A DNA stretch of 64,000 nt, from positions 124,001 through 188,000 of the forward strand of contig NZ_FOCT01000007.1 of the NCBI RefSeq assembly GCF_900110185.1. The letters are read 5' to 3'. Shown here one piece after another: positions 39,442-56,970 of this stretch. The DNA comes from Nitrosospira multiformis (lineage in GTDB: Bacteria; Pseudomonadota; Gammaproteobacteria; Burkholderiales; Nitrosomonadaceae). The notes under the pieces are model-generated. The model ran no database searches. It saw nothing but the letters and a program-made list of their open reading frames with translations, and was not told where the DNA came from. A program made the translations under genes and the position numbers. Position 1 is the first letter of the stretch. Every line of letters begins with the position of its first letter.

Positions 39442-39873
39442 ATGGCAAAGAAAATAGTCGGCTATATCAAATTGCAGGTGCCGGCGGGGAAGGCAAACCC
39501 CAGCCCGCCAATAGGCCCTGCCCTGGGGCAGCGGGGACTCAACATCATGGAGTTCTGCAAGGCATTCAATGCGGCAACGCAGAAAATGGAAGTCGGACTG
39601 CCGGTTCCGGTCGTCATAACCGCTTATGCCGACAAGAGCTTCACCTTTACCATGAAGACCACACCCGCTACCGTGTTGATAAAGAAGGCAGCGGGAGTGG
39701 GCAAGGGAAGCGCGAAACCCCATACAGATAAGATAGGCCGGTTGACACGGAAGCAAATGGAAGAAATCGCCCAGATAAAAATGCCGGATCTGACTGCCGC
39801 AGACATGGACGCGGCAGTCCGTACCATTGCAGGTAGTGCTCGCAGCATGGGTATAGAAGTGGAAGGCGCATAA
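39442..39873 (+). CDS. rplK: 50S ribosomal protein L11
   Basis: A 143-residue protein. The N-terminal domain starts [15 protein letters not shown] and includes [20 protein letters not shown]; the C-terminal rRNA-binding domain includes [20 protein letters not shown]. It forms the GTPase-associated centre with 23S rRNA. The ATG at 39442 has an AGGAGAG site; the frame from 39421 lacks one. One base separates it from rplA. Confidence 0.97.
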   Translation: MAKKIVGYIKLQVPAGKANPSPPIGPALGQRGLNIMEFCKAFNAATQKMEVGLPVPVVITAYADKSFTFTMKTTPATVLIKKAAGVGKGSAKPHTDKIGRLTRKQMEEIAQIKMPDLTAADMDAAVRTIAGSARSMGIEVEGA

Positions 39874-39874
39874 C

Positions 39875-40567
39875 ATGGCACGCTTATCCAAACGCCTCAA
39901 GGCGATCTCGGAAAAAGTGGATCGCACGAAATATTACCCGTTGCAGGATGCGCTCAATCTCGTCAAGGAAACAGCGATCGCGAAATTCGACGAGTCCATC
40001 GATGTGGCCGTCAATCTTGGGATAGACGCAAAAAAATCTGACCAGGCAGTGCGTGGGTCTGTGGTGTTACCTGCGGGTACGGGAAAGATCGTGCGGGTGG
40101 CCGTATTTGCGCAGGGCGACAAGGCCCGGGAAGCGACGGCAGCAGGGGCCGATATTGTCGGCTTTGAAGATCTCGCCGAGCAGATCAAGGCGGGCAATAT
40201 CGAATTCGATGTAGCTATCGCCAGTCCCGATGCAATGCGTGTTGTAGGACAACTGGGGCAGATACTTGGTCCGCGTGGCTTGATGCCCAATCCCAAGGTG
40301 GGAACGGTAACGCCGGACGTGGCCGGTGCGGTAAAAAACGCGAAAGCCGGTCAAGTTCAGTATCGCGCCGACAAAGGGGGTATCGTCCAGTGCACCATCG
40401 GACGCGCCTCGTTCACGGTGGATGCCCTGACTCAGAATATGATGGCGCTGATCGACGCCCTCAATAAATCCAAGCCCGCCGCATCCAAGGGCATCTACCT
40501 AAGGAAGATATCAGTCTCGAGCACAATGGGAATAGGTGTACGCGTGGATCAGACAAGCATGCGATAG
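39875..40567 (+). CDS. rplA: 50S ribosomal protein L1
   Basis: A 230-residue protein of the ribosomal L1 stalk: start [15 protein letters not shown], signature [20 protein letters not shown] and [20 protein letters not shown]. In relatives L1 also represses its own rplKA mRNA. A probable terminator follows 53 bases after the stop, separating rplKA from rplJL. Confidence 0.97.
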   Translation: MARLSKRLKAISEKVDRTKYYPLQDALNLVKETAIAKFDESIDVAVNLGIDAKKSDQAVRGSVVLPAGTGKIVRVAVFAQGDKAREATAAGADIVGFEDLAEQIKAGNIEFDVAIASPDAMRVVGQLGQILGPRGLMPNPKVGTVTPDVAGAVKNAKAGQVQYRADKGGIVQCTIGRASFTVDALTQNMMALIDALNKSKPAASKGIYLRKISVSSTMGIGVRVDQTSMR

Positions 40568-40992
40568 GTGCGTGTACTGGATTCCCCGTTTTAAGTATTG
40601 TAAGACTTTGGGCTGTCGGGAAGGCGCAGGGCGCTTTTTCGGCGGGTTATCAAAGACCGCTGGGGTATTGGCATGGCAGGCGAAGTGGATTCGCCCAGTT
40701 TATTGCTCAGCTTGTTGTTGAGTGAGCCATTGTCCGAGACTTAATCTGCATGGTGAAGGGCCTGTACCCGGTGTTCTGTGCCGGGCTGCATTTCCCATAT
40801 TTCCCTGGCTACCCAGCGCAGATGGCGTGCCCAGAAACAGGAAAAGATTCCACTCCTGATTTAAGGTCGCCGGTTTCGCGGTGTGAGATCAGGTATGGGG
40901 GAAGGGGTCAGAATCTCGGGGCAACCCGAGGTTAAGCCTCTCAAACCAGCATACCACACTTATTGCCGCATTTTAACTGATGGAGAAGTACC
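40568..40992 (+). promoter_or_regulatory. rplJ upstream region and probable L10 leader
   Basis: A 425-base gap without a gene between rplA and rplJ. It has a terminator-like hairpin at 40621-40639 and, near its end, a stable CTCGGG-GCAA-CCCGAG hairpin (40915-40930). A structured leader before rplJ is where L10(L12)4 binds to repress translation in relatives. That this leader does so is inferred from place and structure only. Confidence 0.45.
40621..40639 (+). terminator. Probable terminator after rplA
   Basis: AAGGCGC, loop AGG, GCGCTTT followed by further T's; the stem is seven pairs with one G-T. Confidence 0.5.
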
Positions 40993-41517
40993 TTGAGTCT
41001 AAATTTAGATGAGAAAAAAGCGGTGGTCGCTGAGGTCAGCGCGCAAGTAGCCAAAGCGCAGGCCATCATCATCGCGGAGTACCGTGGACTGGGGGTCGGC
41101 CATATGACGCAGCTGCGGGCGAAGGCGCGGCAGTCGGGGATATATTTCCGGGTGCTTAAAAATTCGCTGGCACGCAGAGCGGTTTCGGAGACCCCGTTTT
41201 CCGGATTGTCCGAGCATATGGTCGGGCCTCTCGCTTACGGCATCGGCAGCGATCCGGTTGCGGCGGCCAAGGTGCTGCACGAGTTTTCGAAGGGTAACGA
41301 CAAACTAGTGATCAAGGCTGGGGCCATGGCAAACCATGTAATTTCCAGCAGTGAGATTGCCAGTTTGGCCTCTCTGCCAAGCCGCGAGGAGCTTCTTGCC
41401 AAGCTGCTGGGCACGATGCAGGCGCCTGTCGCCAATTTTGTGCGGACTCTGAATGAAGTTCCCACGCGTTTTGTTCGTGGCCTCGCTGCTGTTCGAGACC
41501 AGAAAGAAACCGCTTAA
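40993..41517 (+). CDS. rplJ: 50S ribosomal protein L10
   Basis: A 174-residue protein. The start is a TTG (40993) with TGGAGAAG upstream; sequence [20 protein letters not shown]. Motifs include [19 protein letters not shown] and [12 protein letters not shown]; the C-terminal helix that holds L7/L12 dimers lies at the end. It forms the stalk base. The use of TTG may keep translation low or help feedback control. Confidence 0.95.
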   Translation: MSLNLDEKKAVVAEVSAQVAKAQAIIIAEYRGLGVGHMTQLRAKARQSGIYFRVLKNSLARRAVSETPFSGLSEHMVGPLAYGIGSDPVAAAKVLHEFSKGNDKLVIKAGAMANHVISSSEIASLASLPSREELLAKLLGTMQAPVANFVRTLNEVPTRFVRGLAAVRDQKETA

Positions 41518-41595
41518 CCCGGGGCCCGGCCACTTTGGGTCACTTTGGGACCGATATACCATCATAGTTATTGGATTAATTATCAGGAGAGAATC

Positions 41596-41976
41596 ATGGC
41601 TATAGCCAAAGCAGAAATTTTGGATGCAATTGCAAATATGACTGTGCTGGAGCTTTCCCAGCTCATCAAGGAAATGGAAGAGAAATTCGGTGTTTCCGCT
41701 GCCGCGGCCGCGGTTGTGGCAGCAGCGCCGGCAGCAGGTGCTGCTGCGGCCCCCGCAGAGGAACAAACTGAATTTACCGTGATGCTGACTGCGGTGGGTG
41801 AAAGCAAGGTAAACGTGATCAAGGTGGTGCGTGCCGTTACCGGGCTTGGCTTGAAAGAAGCAAAAGATCTGGTGGACGGCGCACCCAAGCCAGTCAAGGA
41901 AGGTATTGCCAAAGCGGATGCGGAAGCCATCCAGAAGCAGCTTGCTGAAGCAGGCGCCACTGCTGAAATCAAATAA
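41596..41976 (+). CDS. rplL: 50S ribosomal protein L7/L12
   Basis: A 126-residue protein. The N-terminal dimerisation domain ([20 protein letters not shown]) is joined by an Ala-rich hinge ([20 protein letters not shown]) to the C-terminal factor-binding domain ([20 protein letters not shown]). The ATG at 41596 follows AGGAGAGA; a longer frame from 41545 is not protein-like. It recruits translation factors to the ribosome as multiple dimers. A strong hairpin follows before rpoB. Confidence 0.97.
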   Translation: MAIAKAEILDAIANMTVLELSQLIKEMEEKFGVSAAAAAVVAAAPAAGAAAAPAEEQTEFTVMLTAVGESKVNVIKVVRAVTGLGLKEAKDLVDGAPKPVKEGIAKADAEAIQKQLAEAGATAEIK

Positions 41977-41996
41977 AAGAAAAACAGTAAGAAAAG

Positions 41997-42035
41997 CCGG
42001 CGGCATTACTCATGCCGCCGGTTCTGGCGTTTTTT
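41997..42035 (+). terminator. rplL-rpoB attenuator/terminator
   Basis: A perfect 10-bp stem CCGGCGGCAT/ATGCCGCCGG (41997-42006, 42012-42021) with loop TACTC. Eight bases later comes a run of six T's (42030-42035). This place matches the known partial terminator between rplL and rpoB in Escherichia coli, which sets the ratio of L12 to polymerase; the same role is inferred here. Confidence 0.7.
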
Positions 42036-42143
42036 GAATTTTGATGGCGTGTTTTGTGCGGCAGAACACTAAGCGCGCTGGCCAAAACAAGTACTCTGTT
42101 CTCTATTTTCTGTCAATCCATCTTCTGATCTTCCGGAGATTCC

Positions 42144-46217
<4,074 letters not shown>

Positions 46218-46318
46218 CAATTTTTGTTCTGGAGGTACGAGAATCAAATACCTTTTTGCTGCCTTTGCTTTTTCACGGATAATTTTTTGCATAGACCCCT
46301 GATCAACAGGAGTGACAA

Positions 46319-49300
46319 ATGAAAGCACTGCTTGATTTATTCAAACAGGTTACCCAGAAAGAAGAGTTCGATTCGATCAAGATCGGTCTGGCTTCTCCCG
46401 AGAAAATACGTTCCTGGTCCTATGGTGAGGTGAAGAAGCCGGAAACCATCAATTATCGTACGTTCAAGCCCGAGCGAGACGGCCTGTTTTGCGCAAAAAT
46501 CTTTGGTCCCGTAAAGGATTACGAGTGCCTTTGCGGAAAGTACAAGCGTTTGAAACATCGTGGCGTGATCTGCGAGAAATGTGGTGTCGAGGTCACGTTA
46601 TCCAAAGTGCGGCGCGAACGCATGGGCCATATCGAACTGGCGTCCCCTGTGGCGCACATCTGGTTTCTGAAATCATTGCCATCCAGATTGGGGATGGTGC
46701 TGGATATGACCTTGCGCGACATAGAGCGGGTGCTCTATTTCGAAGCGTATGTAGTAACGGATCCGGGGCTGACGCCTCTCCAGCGATGCCAGTTGCTGAC
46801 GGACGACGATTACCGGGCCAAAACCGAAGAATACGGGGATGATTTCCGCGCCAGCATGGGTGCCGAAGGTATTCGTGATTTGTTGAATACCCTGAATATT
46901 CGTGTAGAAATCGATGATCTTCGCCGCGAAATGGGAACGACCGGCTCCGAAACGAAGATGAAGAAGATTTCCAAGCGTCTGAAAGTGTTGGAGGCATTCA
47001 GCAAATCCGGCATCAAACCGGAATGGATGATCCTGGCCGTACTGCCCGTACTGCCCCCCGAATTGCGACCACTGGTGCCGCTGGATGGAGGACGTTTTGC
47101 AACTTCCGATCTCAACGATTTGTATCGTCGCGTCATTAACCGCAATAACCGGTTGAAACGTTTGCTCGAACTGAAAGCACCGGAAATTATCGTGCGCAAC
47201 GAGAAGCGCATGCTGCAGGAAGCGGTGGATTCACTGCTGGATAACGGCCGTCGCGGCAAAGCCATGACGGGCGCCAATAAACGCCCGCTGAAATCGCTTG
47301 CGGATATGATCAAGGGCAAGGGTGGGCGCTTCCGCCAGAACCTGCTTGGAAAACGCGTGGATTATTCCGGACGGTCGGTCATCGTGGTGGGGCCGCAGCT
47401 CAAGCTGCACCAGTGCGGTTTACCCAAGAAAATGGCGCTGGAATTATTCAAACCCTTTATCTTCAATAAGCTGGAGATAATGGGTATCGCCAGCACGATA
47501 AAGGCCGCGAAACGCGAGGTCGAAAACGAAAGCCCGATCGTGTGGGACATTCTGGAAGATGTCATTCGCGAGCATCCTGTAATGCTGAACCGGGCGCCGA
47601 CCCTGCATCGGCTGGGTATTCAAGCGTTTGAGCCGGTCCTGATAGAAGGCAAGGCCATCCAACTGCATCCATTGGTATGTGCCGCTTTCAACGCCGACTT
47701 TGACGGCGATCAGATGGCGGTCCACGTGCCGCTTTCCCTGGAAGCGCAAATGGAGTGCCGCACGCTGATGATGTCGACCAACAACGTCTTGTCGCCAGCT
47801 AACGGCGAACCCATCATCGTGCCGTCGCAGGACATCGTGCTGGGGCTGTACTACACCACGCGCGAGAGGGTTAATGCGCGGGGCGAGGGCATGTATTTCG
47901 CCAATATCAGCGAAGTTTCACGTGCCTACGAGAATCGCGTTATCGAGCTGAATGCCCGGATTTCCGTGAGGATCCGCGAATACGAGCTGGGTGCGGACGG
48001 AGAGCGGCGCGAGAAGATCACGCGTTATGAAACCACGGTAGGACGCGCATTATTGTCGGAGATTCTCCCTGCCGGACTGCCTTTCCCGCTGATCAACAAA
48101 GTACTCAAGAAAAAAGAAATCTCCAAGCTCATCAATGCAAGCTTCCGCCGCTGCGGCCTGCGCGAAACCGTTATTTTTGCCGATAAGCTGATGTATGCCG
48201 GTTTCAGCTATGCGACTCGGGCTGGGATTTCGATCTGCCTGGACGATATGCTTACCCCCGCGCAGAAGGATGCGATCATCAGTGCCTCCGAGAAGGAAGT
48301 ACAGGAGATCGAACTCCAGTATACGTCCGGTCTTGTCACCCAAGGTGAACGTTACAACAAGGTTGTGGACATATGGGGCCGCGCAGGCGACCAGGTTGCC
48401 AAGGCGATGATGGATCAGCTCGGGGTCGAGCCGATCATCGATCCGGAAACTGGAGGCGCTAAAACGAGTGAGTCAGGAAAACCTCTGATTCAGGAATCGT
48501 TCAATTCCATCTATATGATGGCGGATTCGGGCGCTCGCGGTTCTGCTGCTCAGATCCGTCAGTTGGCAGGAATGCGCGGACTGATGGCCAAGCCGGATGG
48601 TTCAATCATCGAAACGCCTATCACTGCTAATTTCCGCGAAGGATTGAACGTTCTGCAGTACTTTATTTCCACTCACGGTGCGCGCAAGGGTCTGGCCGAT
48701 ACGGCGCTGAAGACGGCCAACTCTGGCTATCTTACCCGCCGGCTTGTCGATGTGACACAGGATCTGGTCGTAACCCAGGAGGACTGTGGCACCAGCAACG
48801 GTGTGGTGATGAAGGCATTGGTTGAAGGTGGTGAGGTCATCGAAGCGTTGCGCGAGCGTATTCTCGGCCGTGTGGTAGCCAATGATATTATCAATCCTGA
48901 GCATCAGGCCGTGATTTACCCGGCAGGCATGCTGCTGGATGAAAATGCAGTGGATGCCATCGAGATGCTGGGTATAGATGAAGTGAAGGTTCGCACTCCC
49001 CTTACCTGTGAAACCCGCTATGGTCTGTGTGCTAAATGTTATGGACGCGATCTGGGGCGCGGTACCCCGGTCAATGTTGGCGAAGCGGTAGGCGTGATCG
49101 CCGCTCAGTCGATCGGTGAGCCTGGCACTCAGCTGACCATGCGCACTTTCCATATCGGTGGGGCGGCTTCCCGAACCGCAGTCGCAAGTCAGGTCGAGAG
49201 CAAATCCAACGGTATTGTGCGGTATTCACCAAGCATGCGCTATGTGACCAATGCACGTAACGAACTGATCGCGATTTCCCGCAGCGGCGAAGTCGTGATT

Positions 49301-50548
49301 CAGGATGACAACGGGCGTGAGCGGGAACGGCACAAGGCGCCGTACGGCGCGACCTTGCTGATTCGTGACGGAGAAGTCGTGAAAGCGGGCCAGGTACTGG
49401 CGGCATGGGATCCGCATACGCGCCCAATCATTACTGAATACTCTGGCAAGGTCCGCTTCGAGAACGTGGAAGAAGGCGTGACGGTGGCCAAGCAGATAGA
49501 TGAGGTTACCGGTTTGTCTACGCTGGTGGTGATCGATCCGAAGCGCCGCGGCGTGGTGCAAACGAAGGGATTGCGTCCGGTGGTGAAACTTCTGGATGAC
49601 GAGGGCAAGGAAGTGCGGCTAGCGGGCAGCAATTTGTCGGTTCACATTACCTTCCAGGTGGGTTCCATCATCACTGTTCGGGACGGGCAGCAGGTTAGCG
49701 TAGGTGAGGTTCTCGCGCGTATTCCACAGGAAAGCTCGAAAACGCGGGACATTACGGGGGGCTTGCCTCGTGTTGCGGAATTGTTTGAAGCGCGTTCCCC
49801 TAAGGATGCGGGCGTACTGGCAGAAGTCACCGGAATCGTATCCTTCGGCAAGGACACCAAGGGCAAGCAACGGTTGGTCATCACTGACCTGGATGGGGTA
49901 TCGCACGAATATCTCATTCCCAAGGACAAGCACGTGACTGCCCATGATGGACAGGTGGTGAACAAGGGAGAAAGTATCGTCGACGGTCCTGCCGATCCAC
50001 ACGATATTCTCCGTCTGCTGGGGGTGGAAGCGCTGGCGCGCTATATCACCGACGAGGTGCAGGATGTGTACCGCCTGCAGGGCGTGAAGATCAACGACAA
50101 GCACATCGAGGTGATAGTGCGCCAGATGCTGCGCCGTGTGCAGATCGTGGATTCCGGCGATACGCGCTTCATCCCGGGTGAGCAGGTTGAACGCGCCGAA
50201 ATGCTCGCAGAAAACGAACAGGTTGAATTGGAGGACAAGAGGCCGGCAACTTATGAATATATGCTGCTGGGCATCACCAAGGCTTCGCTGTCCACCGACT
50301 CGTTCATTTCGGCAGCCTCGTTCCAGGAGACTACACGGGTACTGACCGAAGCGGCTATCATGGGCAAGAAGGATGATCTGCGGGGGCTGAAAGAAAACGT
50401 GATTGTAGGACGCCTTATTCCCGCAGGTACGGGTTTGACCTTTCACAATACCCGCAAGAGGCAGCGCCTCATGCTGGATACCGGGGAAGCGCCTCCTTTG
50501 AGTGAGGAAGAGACAGGAGAAATTAGAAACAGTGGATACGCTGTCTGA
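46319..50548 (+). CDS. rpoC: RNA polymerase beta' subunit
   Basis: A 1409-residue subunit. The zinc-binding start [20 protein letters not shown] holds four Cys. The active-site Mg motif is [12 protein letters not shown], and the bridge and trigger helix regions include [20 protein letters not shown] and [21 protein letters not shown] second Cys cluster is in [19 protein letters not shown]. An AGGAGTGA site precedes the ATG. It is about 100 bases after rpoB; the pair is transcribed from the rplJ region. Confidence 0.98.
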   Translation: MKALLDLFKQVTQKEEFDSIKIGLASPEKIRSWSYGEVKKPETINYRTFKPERDGLFCAKIFGPVKDYECLCGKYKRLKHRGVICEKCGVEVTLSKVRRERMGHIELASPVAHIWFLKSLPSRLGMVLDMTLRDIERVLYFEAYVVTDPGLTPLQRCQLLTDDDYRAKTEEYGDDFRASMGAEGIRDLLNTLNIRVEIDDLRREMGTTGSETKMKKISKRLKVLEAFSKSGIKPEWMILAVLPVLPPELRPLVPLDGGRFATSDLNDLYRRVINRNNRLKRLLELKAPEIIVRNEKRMLQEAVDSLLDNGRRGKAMTGANKRPLKSLADMIKGKGGRFRQNLLGKRVDYSGRSVIVVGPQLKLHQCGLPKKMALELFKPFIFNKLEIMGIASTIKAAKREVENESPIVWDILEDVIREHPVMLNRAPTLHRLGIQAFEPVLIEGKAIQLHPLVCAAFNADFDGDQMAVHVPLSLEAQMECRTLMMSTNNVLSPANGEPIIVPSQDIVLGLYYTTRERVNARGEGMYFANISEVSRAYENRVIELNARISVRIREYELGADGERREKITRYETTVGRALLSEILPAGLPFPLINKVLKKKEISKLINASFRRCGLRETVIFADKLMYAGFSYATRAGISICLDDMLTPAQKDAIISASEKEVQEIELQYTSGLVTQGERYNKVVDIWGRAGDQVAKAMMDQLGVEPIIDPETGGAKTSESGKPLIQESFNSIYMMADSGARGSAAQIRQLAGMRGLMAKPDGSIIETPITANFREGLNVLQYFISTHGARKGLADTALKTANSGYLTRRLVDVTQDLVVTQEDCGTSNGVVMKALVEGGEVIEALRERILGRVVANDIINPEHQAVIYPAGMLLDENAVDAIEMLGIDEVKVRTPLTCETRYGLCAKCYGRDLGRGTPVNVGEAVGVIAAQSIGEPGTQLTMRTFHIGGAASRTAVASQVESKSNGIVRYSPSMRYVTNARNELIAISRSGEVVIQDDNGRERERHKAPYGATLLIRDGEVVKAGQVLAAWDPHTRPIITEYSGKVRFENVEEGVTVAKQIDEVTGLSTLVVIDPKRRGVVQTKGLRPVVKLLDDEGKEVRLAGSNLSVHITFQVGSIITVRDGQQVSVGEVLARIPQESSKTRDITGGLPRVAELFEARSPKDAGVLAEVTGIVSFGKDTKGKQRLVITDLDGVSHEYLIPKDKHVTAHDGQVVNKGESIVDGPADPHDILRLLGVEALARYITDEVQDVYRLQGVKINDKHIEVIVRQMLRRVQIVDSGDTRFIPGEQVERAEMLAENEQVELEDKRPATYEYMLLGITKASLSTDSFISAASFQETTRVLTEAAIMGKKDDLRGLKENVIVGRLIPAGTGLTFHNTRKRQRLMLDTGEAPPLSEEETGEIRNSGYAV

Positions 50549-50636
50549 AAACAGCCGGAGAAAGGGAAGCTTGCGAGCCTCATCCTGCTTACTGGCAATG
50601 TTGGCATTTAACCTCGGTGTCTGACGGAATCGAATC

Positions 50637-52046
50637 ATGCCTATCGATATTAATGCCATCATTGCCGAAACTCGCGGCAAAAACTTCGAGCTTTACGAAG
50701 GCCATATAAATCCGGTCTTCGTCAAGGTACTGCGTACACTTGGATTCAATCGAACCTGGGTGAGAGGGGAGGGTGCTTATCTCTGGGATGAGACAGGCAC
50801 GCGCTATCTCGATTTTCTGACCAACTGGGGTGTTTTCAATTTCGGGCGGCGGCATCCTGCTATCCGTAATGCACTGCAACAGGTAATGGATTCCGAGTTT
50901 CCCGGGTGGGTCGGTTTTGATGCTCCGTCGCTTGCCGCTGTACTGGCGCGGGAACTGGTAAAACGAATGCCGCCGGGGCTGGATACCGTTTACTTCAGTA
51001 ACTCCGGTACGGAAGCAATCGAAGCAGCGATCAAATTTGCACGTGGGTATACAGGTCGGCCCTCTACTGCGCATCTTGCCAAGGCATTTCACGGCCTGAC
51101 CATGGGGTCCTTGTCACTGAATGGGGAAGCAAGTTTTCGCAGGGGTTTTGAGCCAATGCTTCCCGGCAGTTCAGAAGTGAAAATGGGTGACCTAGCCGGA
51201 CTGGAAGCGCGTCTGGCAAAGGGCGATGTCGCGGCCTTCGTCTTTGAGCCGATACAGGGTAAGGGTGTCAATATCGCCAGCGAGGAGTACCTGCTGGGTG
51301 CGCAGGAATTATGCCGAAAATACGGTACCTTGATGGTTTGCGATGAAATTCAATGTGGTATGGGCCGTACCGGGCGTTTTCTGGCCAGTCAATGGGTTCC
51401 CGATTTCCGGCCAGACATCGTCTGTCTTTCCAAGGCACTTTCCGGAGGCTATGTTCCAGTCGGCGCGACGATTACCCGACGTGCCGTCTACGACAGCGTT
51501 TACGACAGCTTGCATCGTGCGATCGTTCATGCGTCCACTTTCGGGATGGGCAATATGGCGATGACCGCAGCTTTGGCCTCGCTTAGCGTTCTGGACGATG
51601 AGAAGCTCATGGATCGGGCCATTGTACTCGGGGAGCGTTTCAGGAAAGGAATCGAGGCGATGGTGCCACGCTTCGAGTTTCTCAAGGGGGTGCGGCAGCG
51701 CGGGCTCATGATTGCAATCGAGTTTGGCCAGCCGGAATCAATGTCGCTGCGAGCTGCATGGGCAATGGTCAACAAGATGGATGAAAACCTTTTTGCTCAG
51801 GCAATCGTTCTTCCGCTTCTTGACGATCATCATATTCTTACCCAGGTAGCAGGCCATGCCATGCCCATTGTCAAAATCCTGCCGCCGCTGAATATCGACG
51901 AGAGCGATGTCGACTGGTTCCTCGCAGCGCTCGAGGATGTCATGATAAAATTGCACAAGTTCCCGGGCCCCGCCTGGGAGGTTTTGAAGAAGCTCGGCAA
52001 CCATGCGCTGACTGCCAAAAAGCGCGAGGCGCGGGTAACTGCATGA
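50637..52046 (+). CDS. Class III PLP-dependent aminotransferase
   Basis: A 469-residue enzyme of the acetylornithine/4-aminobutyrate aminotransferase class: FSNSGTEAIEAAIKFAR, FHGLTMGSLS, catalytic-face VCDEIQCGMGRTGRFLA and the PLP Lys in LSKALSGGYVPVGA. It transfers amino groups using pyridoxal phosphate in the cytoplasm. Its place between rpoC and rpsL is unusual. It could be the hopanoid-side-chain aminotransferase HpnO, since related ammonia oxidisers make hopanoids, or a diamine/amino acid aminotransferase; the sequence alone does not decide. The ATG lacks a clear ribosome binding site. Confidence 0.85.
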   Translation: MPIDINAIIAETRGKNFELYEGHINPVFVKVLRTLGFNRTWVRGEGAYLWDETGTRYLDFLTNWGVFNFGRRHPAIRNALQQVMDSEFPGWVGFDAPSLAAVLARELVKRMPPGLDTVYFSNSGTEAIEAAIKFARGYTGRPSTAHLAKAFHGLTMGSLSLNGEASFRRGFEPMLPGSSEVKMGDLAGLEARLAKGDVAAFVFEPIQGKGVNIASEEYLLGAQELCRKYGTLMVCDEIQCGMGRTGRFLASQWVPDFRPDIVCLSKALSGGYVPVGATITRRAVYDSVYDSLHRAIVHASTFGMGNMAMTAALASLSVLDDEKLMDRAIVLGERFRKGIEAMVPRFEFLKGVRQRGLMIAIEFGQPESMSLRAAWAMVNKMDENLFAQAIVLPLLDDHHILTQVAGHAMPIVKILPPLNIDESDVDWFLAALEDVMIKLHKFPGPAWEVLKKLGNHALTAKKREARVTA

Positions 52047-52517
52047 GATGGTATGGCAGGGACACGAATTGGATTGTTCTTTATCGGATTTCCTTGTGTT
52101 GAATTCCTGAACAGGTTTGCTGTATTCCCGCATTTGATTGAGGTTGTTCAGGAGTTTCACCGCAGCGCAATCCACAGCTACCGCACCGATTGATTTCGAA
52201 TCGCGGCCCTGTTTGTAATCTGTTTTTGTTTCAAAGTCTTTGGTGGTTATCGAGCAGGATTTTTCCGCTTTGCACCATTTCGCCCCTCGTAAAACTCACG
52301 CGGGCAATGAGATGTTCATCACGGCAGGTTCCTGTGAGGAACTCTCATTGCTTATTGAAAACAAAAAGGCTTTAGCTTGACAGGGCAAGATAAAGTCCAT
52401 AGAATTCGCAGTTTTTTAGCCGCCGGCGGATCGACAGCGTGAGTGGCCGGATAGGGAAGTAAATTTATATTGGCAGCGGGGCAGGTGAGTTGCCCTCCCG
52501 TTTTTCTGGAAAATAAA
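52047..52517. promoter_or_regulatory. str operon upstream region
   Basis: A 470-base gap holding no gene. It contains the str promoter and a leader of about 110 bases. Near the end, GGGCA (52479-52483) can pair with TGCCC (52491-52495), and TTTTT follows at 52501, an attenuator-like arrangement before rpsL. Confidence 0.45.
52377..52405 (+). promoter_or_regulatory. str operon promoter
   Basis: A perfect -35 TTGACA (52377-52382), a 17-base spacer and TAGAAT (52400-52405). This is the best sigma70 match in the window and is placed correctly for rpsL-rpsG-fusA-tuf2. Confidence 0.8.
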
Positions 52518-52895
52518 ATGCCGACAATCAGTCAGTTAGTACGTAAGCCGCGCGCGGCAAAACCTCTGAAAAGCAAAGTTCCCGCATTGGGAAACAGTCC
52601 TCAAAAGCGGGGAGTTTGCACACGGGTTTATACCACCACGCCCAAAAAACCTAATTCGGCTTTGCGCAAGGTGGCGCGTGTCCGCTTGACTAACGGTTTC
52701 GAGGTATCCAGTTATATCGGTGGAGAAGGTCACAATCTTCAGGAACACTCGGTAGTTTTGATTCGGGGTGGTCGTGTCAAGGATCTGCCCGGCGTGCGCT
52801 ACCATACTGTCCGGGGTAGTCTGGATACTGCCGGAGTCAAGGATCGCAAGCAGGGGCGATCGAAATACGGCGCCAAGAAGCCGAAGTCGGCTTAA
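52518..52895 (+). CDS. rpsL: 30S ribosomal protein S12
   Basis: A 125-residue protein at the decoding centre. It starts [14 protein letters not shown]; the streptomycin-related lysines are in [12 protein letters not shown] and [11 protein letters not shown], with wild-type residues, so no resistance substitution is seen. The Asp in VKDLPG is the usual methylthiolation site. The ATG at 52518 begins the family sequence; the frame open from 52470 is not used. Confidence 0.97.
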   Translation: MPTISQLVRKPRAAKPLKSKVPALGNSPQKRGVCTRVYTTTPKKPNSALRKVARVRLTNGFEVSSYIGGEGHNLQEHSVVLIRGGRVKDLPGVRYHTVRGSLDTAGVKDRKQGRSKYGAKKPKSA

Positions 52896-52981
52896 AAACA
52901 GTTTGAATCCCTGGCACAACCAGACGATTGATCGAGATTGCCCCTATAACGTAAGCTGAATAATTACGCCAAGGTTAGAAA

Positions 52982-53452
52982 ATGCCAAGACGGAGAGAAG
53001 TTCCAAAACGCGAAATTTTGCCGGACCCAAAGTACCATAATGCCGAAGTGGCGAAATTTGTCAATGTATTGATGACGCGAGGCAAGAAATCCGTGGCGGA
53101 GCGGATTATTTACGGAGCGATGGATCAGATTCACAAGAAGACGGGCAAGGATCCGGTGGAAGTGTTTACGCAGGCATTATCCAATGTCCGTCCAATGGTG
53201 GAAGTAAAAAGCCGCCGCGTTGGCGGGGCCAACTACCAGGTTCCGGTGGAAGTCCGGTCGATTCGGCGTAATGCCCTCGCTATGCGGTGGTTACGTGATG
53301 CCGCGCGTAAAAGGGCTGAAAAATCCATGGGCGCCCGGTTGGCGGGTGAATTGGCAGAAGCTGCCGAAGGCAGGGGTGGGGCGGTCAAGAAACGCGAGGA
53401 AGTTCATCGTATGGCCGAGGCGAACAAGGCATTTGCGCATTATCGATTCTGA
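52982..53452 (+). CDS. rpsG: 30S ribosomal protein S7
   Basis: A 156-residue primary 16S-binding protein of the small subunit head: [39 protein letters not shown] and the C-terminal [13 protein letters not shown]. In relatives S7 also represses translation of its own operon. 86 bases separate it from rpsL. Confidence 0.97.
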   Translation: MPRRREVPKREILPDPKYHNAEVAKFVNVLMTRGKKSVAERIIYGAMDQIHKKTGKDPVEVFTQALSNVRPMVEVKSRRVGGANYQVPVEVRSIRRNALAMRWLRDAARKRAEKSMGARLAGELAEAAEGRGGAVKKREEVHRMAEANKAFAHYRF

Positions 53453-53464
53453 CGGCAATAATGG

Positions 53465-53560
53465 GGCAGGGAGACCTGCCGTCGTGACCTGGTTTGCCTG
53501 ATTCGGATTGAAAAGTCGCTGATTTTTAGCTGCCGGGAGCATTGTGCCACCGGCAGTTTT
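53465..53560 (+). promoter_or_regulatory. Two hairpins between rpsG and fusA
   Basis: GGCAGG-GAGA-CCTGCC (53465-53480) and CTGCCGG (53530-53536) with CCGGCAG (53550-53556), the latter followed by TTTT. Their loops differ but the arms share the CAGG/CTGCC core, so alternative pairing is possible. They may tune fusA-tuf2 expression. Confidence 0.45.
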
Positions 53561-53582
53561 CCAATTTTAAGGCTAGAAAACT

Positions 53583-55673
<2,091 letters not shown>

Positions 55674-55685
55674 TCGTCATCAAAT

Positions 55686-56887
55686 AAAGGGACATCATGG
55701 CAAAGAGCAAATTTGAGCGGACGAAGCCGCACATCAACGTAGGGACGATAGGGCACGTGGACCACGGCAAGACCACGTTGACGGCGGCGATCACGATGGT
55801 ATTGGCGAAGAAGTTTGGTGGGGAAGCGAAGAGTTACGCGCAGATAGACTCGGCGCCTGAAGAGAAGGCGCGGGGCATCACGATCAACACCTCGCATGTG
55901 GAGTATGAGACGGAGAAGCGGCATTACGCGCACGTTGACTGTCCTGGTCACGCGGACTATGTGAAGAACATGATCACGGGTGCGGCGCAGATGGATGGTG
56001 CGATTCTGGTGGTATCGGCGGCGGATGGACCGATGCCGCAGACGCGGGAGCACATTCTTCTGGCGCGGCAGGTGGGGGTTCCCTACATTATCGTCTACAT
56101 GAACAAGGCGGACATGGTGGACGATGCGGAGCTTCTGGAGCTGGTGGAAATGGAAGTGCGCGAACTGCTATCCAAATATAACTTTCCGGGAGATGACACC
56201 CCGATAGTGATCGGTTCTGCATTGAAGGCGCTGGAAGGCGACCAGAGCGACATAGGCGAGCCCTCCATCTACAAGCTTGCGGCAGCGCTGGACAGCTACA
56301 TTCCGGAGCCTCAGCGGGCGGTGGACGGGACTTTTCTGATGCCGGTTGAAGATGTTTTTTCCATATCGGGTCGTGGCACGGTGGTGACAGGTCGCGTTGA
56401 GCGTGGCGTTATCAAGGTAGGGGAAGACATCGAGATCGTGGGATTGAAGCCCACCACCAAGACTGTGTGCACGGGCGTTGAGATGTTTCGCAAGCTTCTG
56501 GACCAGGGGCAGGCAGGAGACAACGTAGGCGTATTGCTGCGGGGCACCAAGCGCGAGGAAGTGGAGCGTGGCCAGGTGCTGTCCAAGCCTGGGACCATCA
56601 CCCCGCATACCAAGTTCACAGCCGAGATTTATGTTCTGAGCAAGGAAGAGGGTGGACGTCATACCCCCTTTTTCCAGGGATACCGGCCGCAGTTTTACTT
56701 CCGCACGACGGATGTGACGGGAGCAATCGAGTTGCCTGCGGGCACGGAGATGGTGATGCCCGGGGACAATGTGTCGGTGACGGTAAACCTGATTGCGCCG
56801 ATTGCGATGGAAGAAGGCCTGCGTTTTGCGATTCGTGAAGGCGGCAGGACCGTTGGCGCAGGCGTCGTGGCAAAAATTATCGAATAG
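55686..56887 (+). repeat. tuf duplication, unit 2 (1202 bp)
   Basis: A direct copy of 36919-38120 with a single base change (A at 56433). The identity edges match exactly the leader and the stop codon. Confidence 0.93.
55697..56887 (+). CDS. tuf: Elongation factor Tu, copy 2
   Basis: A 396-residue EF-Tu in the str operon, right after fusA. It has the same sequence as copy 1 apart from Glu246, which is the residue normal in the family (GEDIEIVG). The P-loop GHVDHGKTT and DCPGH, NKAD motifs are intact. This copy is probably co-expressed with fusA, while copy 1 depends on the tRNA promoter. Confidence 0.98.
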   Translation: MAKSKFERTKPHINVGTIGHVDHGKTTLTAAITMVLAKKFGGEAKSYAQIDSAPEEKARGITINTSHVEYETEKRHYAHVDCPGHADYVKNMITGAAQMDGAILVVSAADGPMPQTREHILLARQVGVPYIIVYMNKADMVDDAELLELVEMEVRELLSKYNFPGDDTPIVIGSALKALEGDQSDIGEPSIYKLAAALDSYIPEPQRAVDGTFLMPVEDVFSISGRGTVVTGRVERGVIKVGEDIEIVGLKPTTKTVCTGVEMFRKLLDQGQAGDNVGVLLRGTKREEVERGQVLSKPGTITPHTKFTAEIYVLSKEEGGRHTPFFQGYRPQFYFRTTDVTGAIELPAGTEMVMPGDNVSVTVNLIAPIAMEEGLRFAIREGGRTVGAGVVAKIIE

Positions 56888-56970
56888 CAACAGGATCAAG
56901 GATCGGATTTAAGATTTACGCAGTGCGTGGTCGGCAATTCGGAATCCGAGTCCTCACCTGAGGTTGGATT

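Noticed and set aside
40536..40935. Two 61-codon frames in the rplA-rplJ gap
   Set aside because: They overlap a terminator-like hairpin and the rplJ leader and have no protein-like sequence.
49619..50680. 353-codon minus-strand frame inside rpoC
   Set aside because: rpoC is certain on the other strand and the antisense peptide shows no domain.
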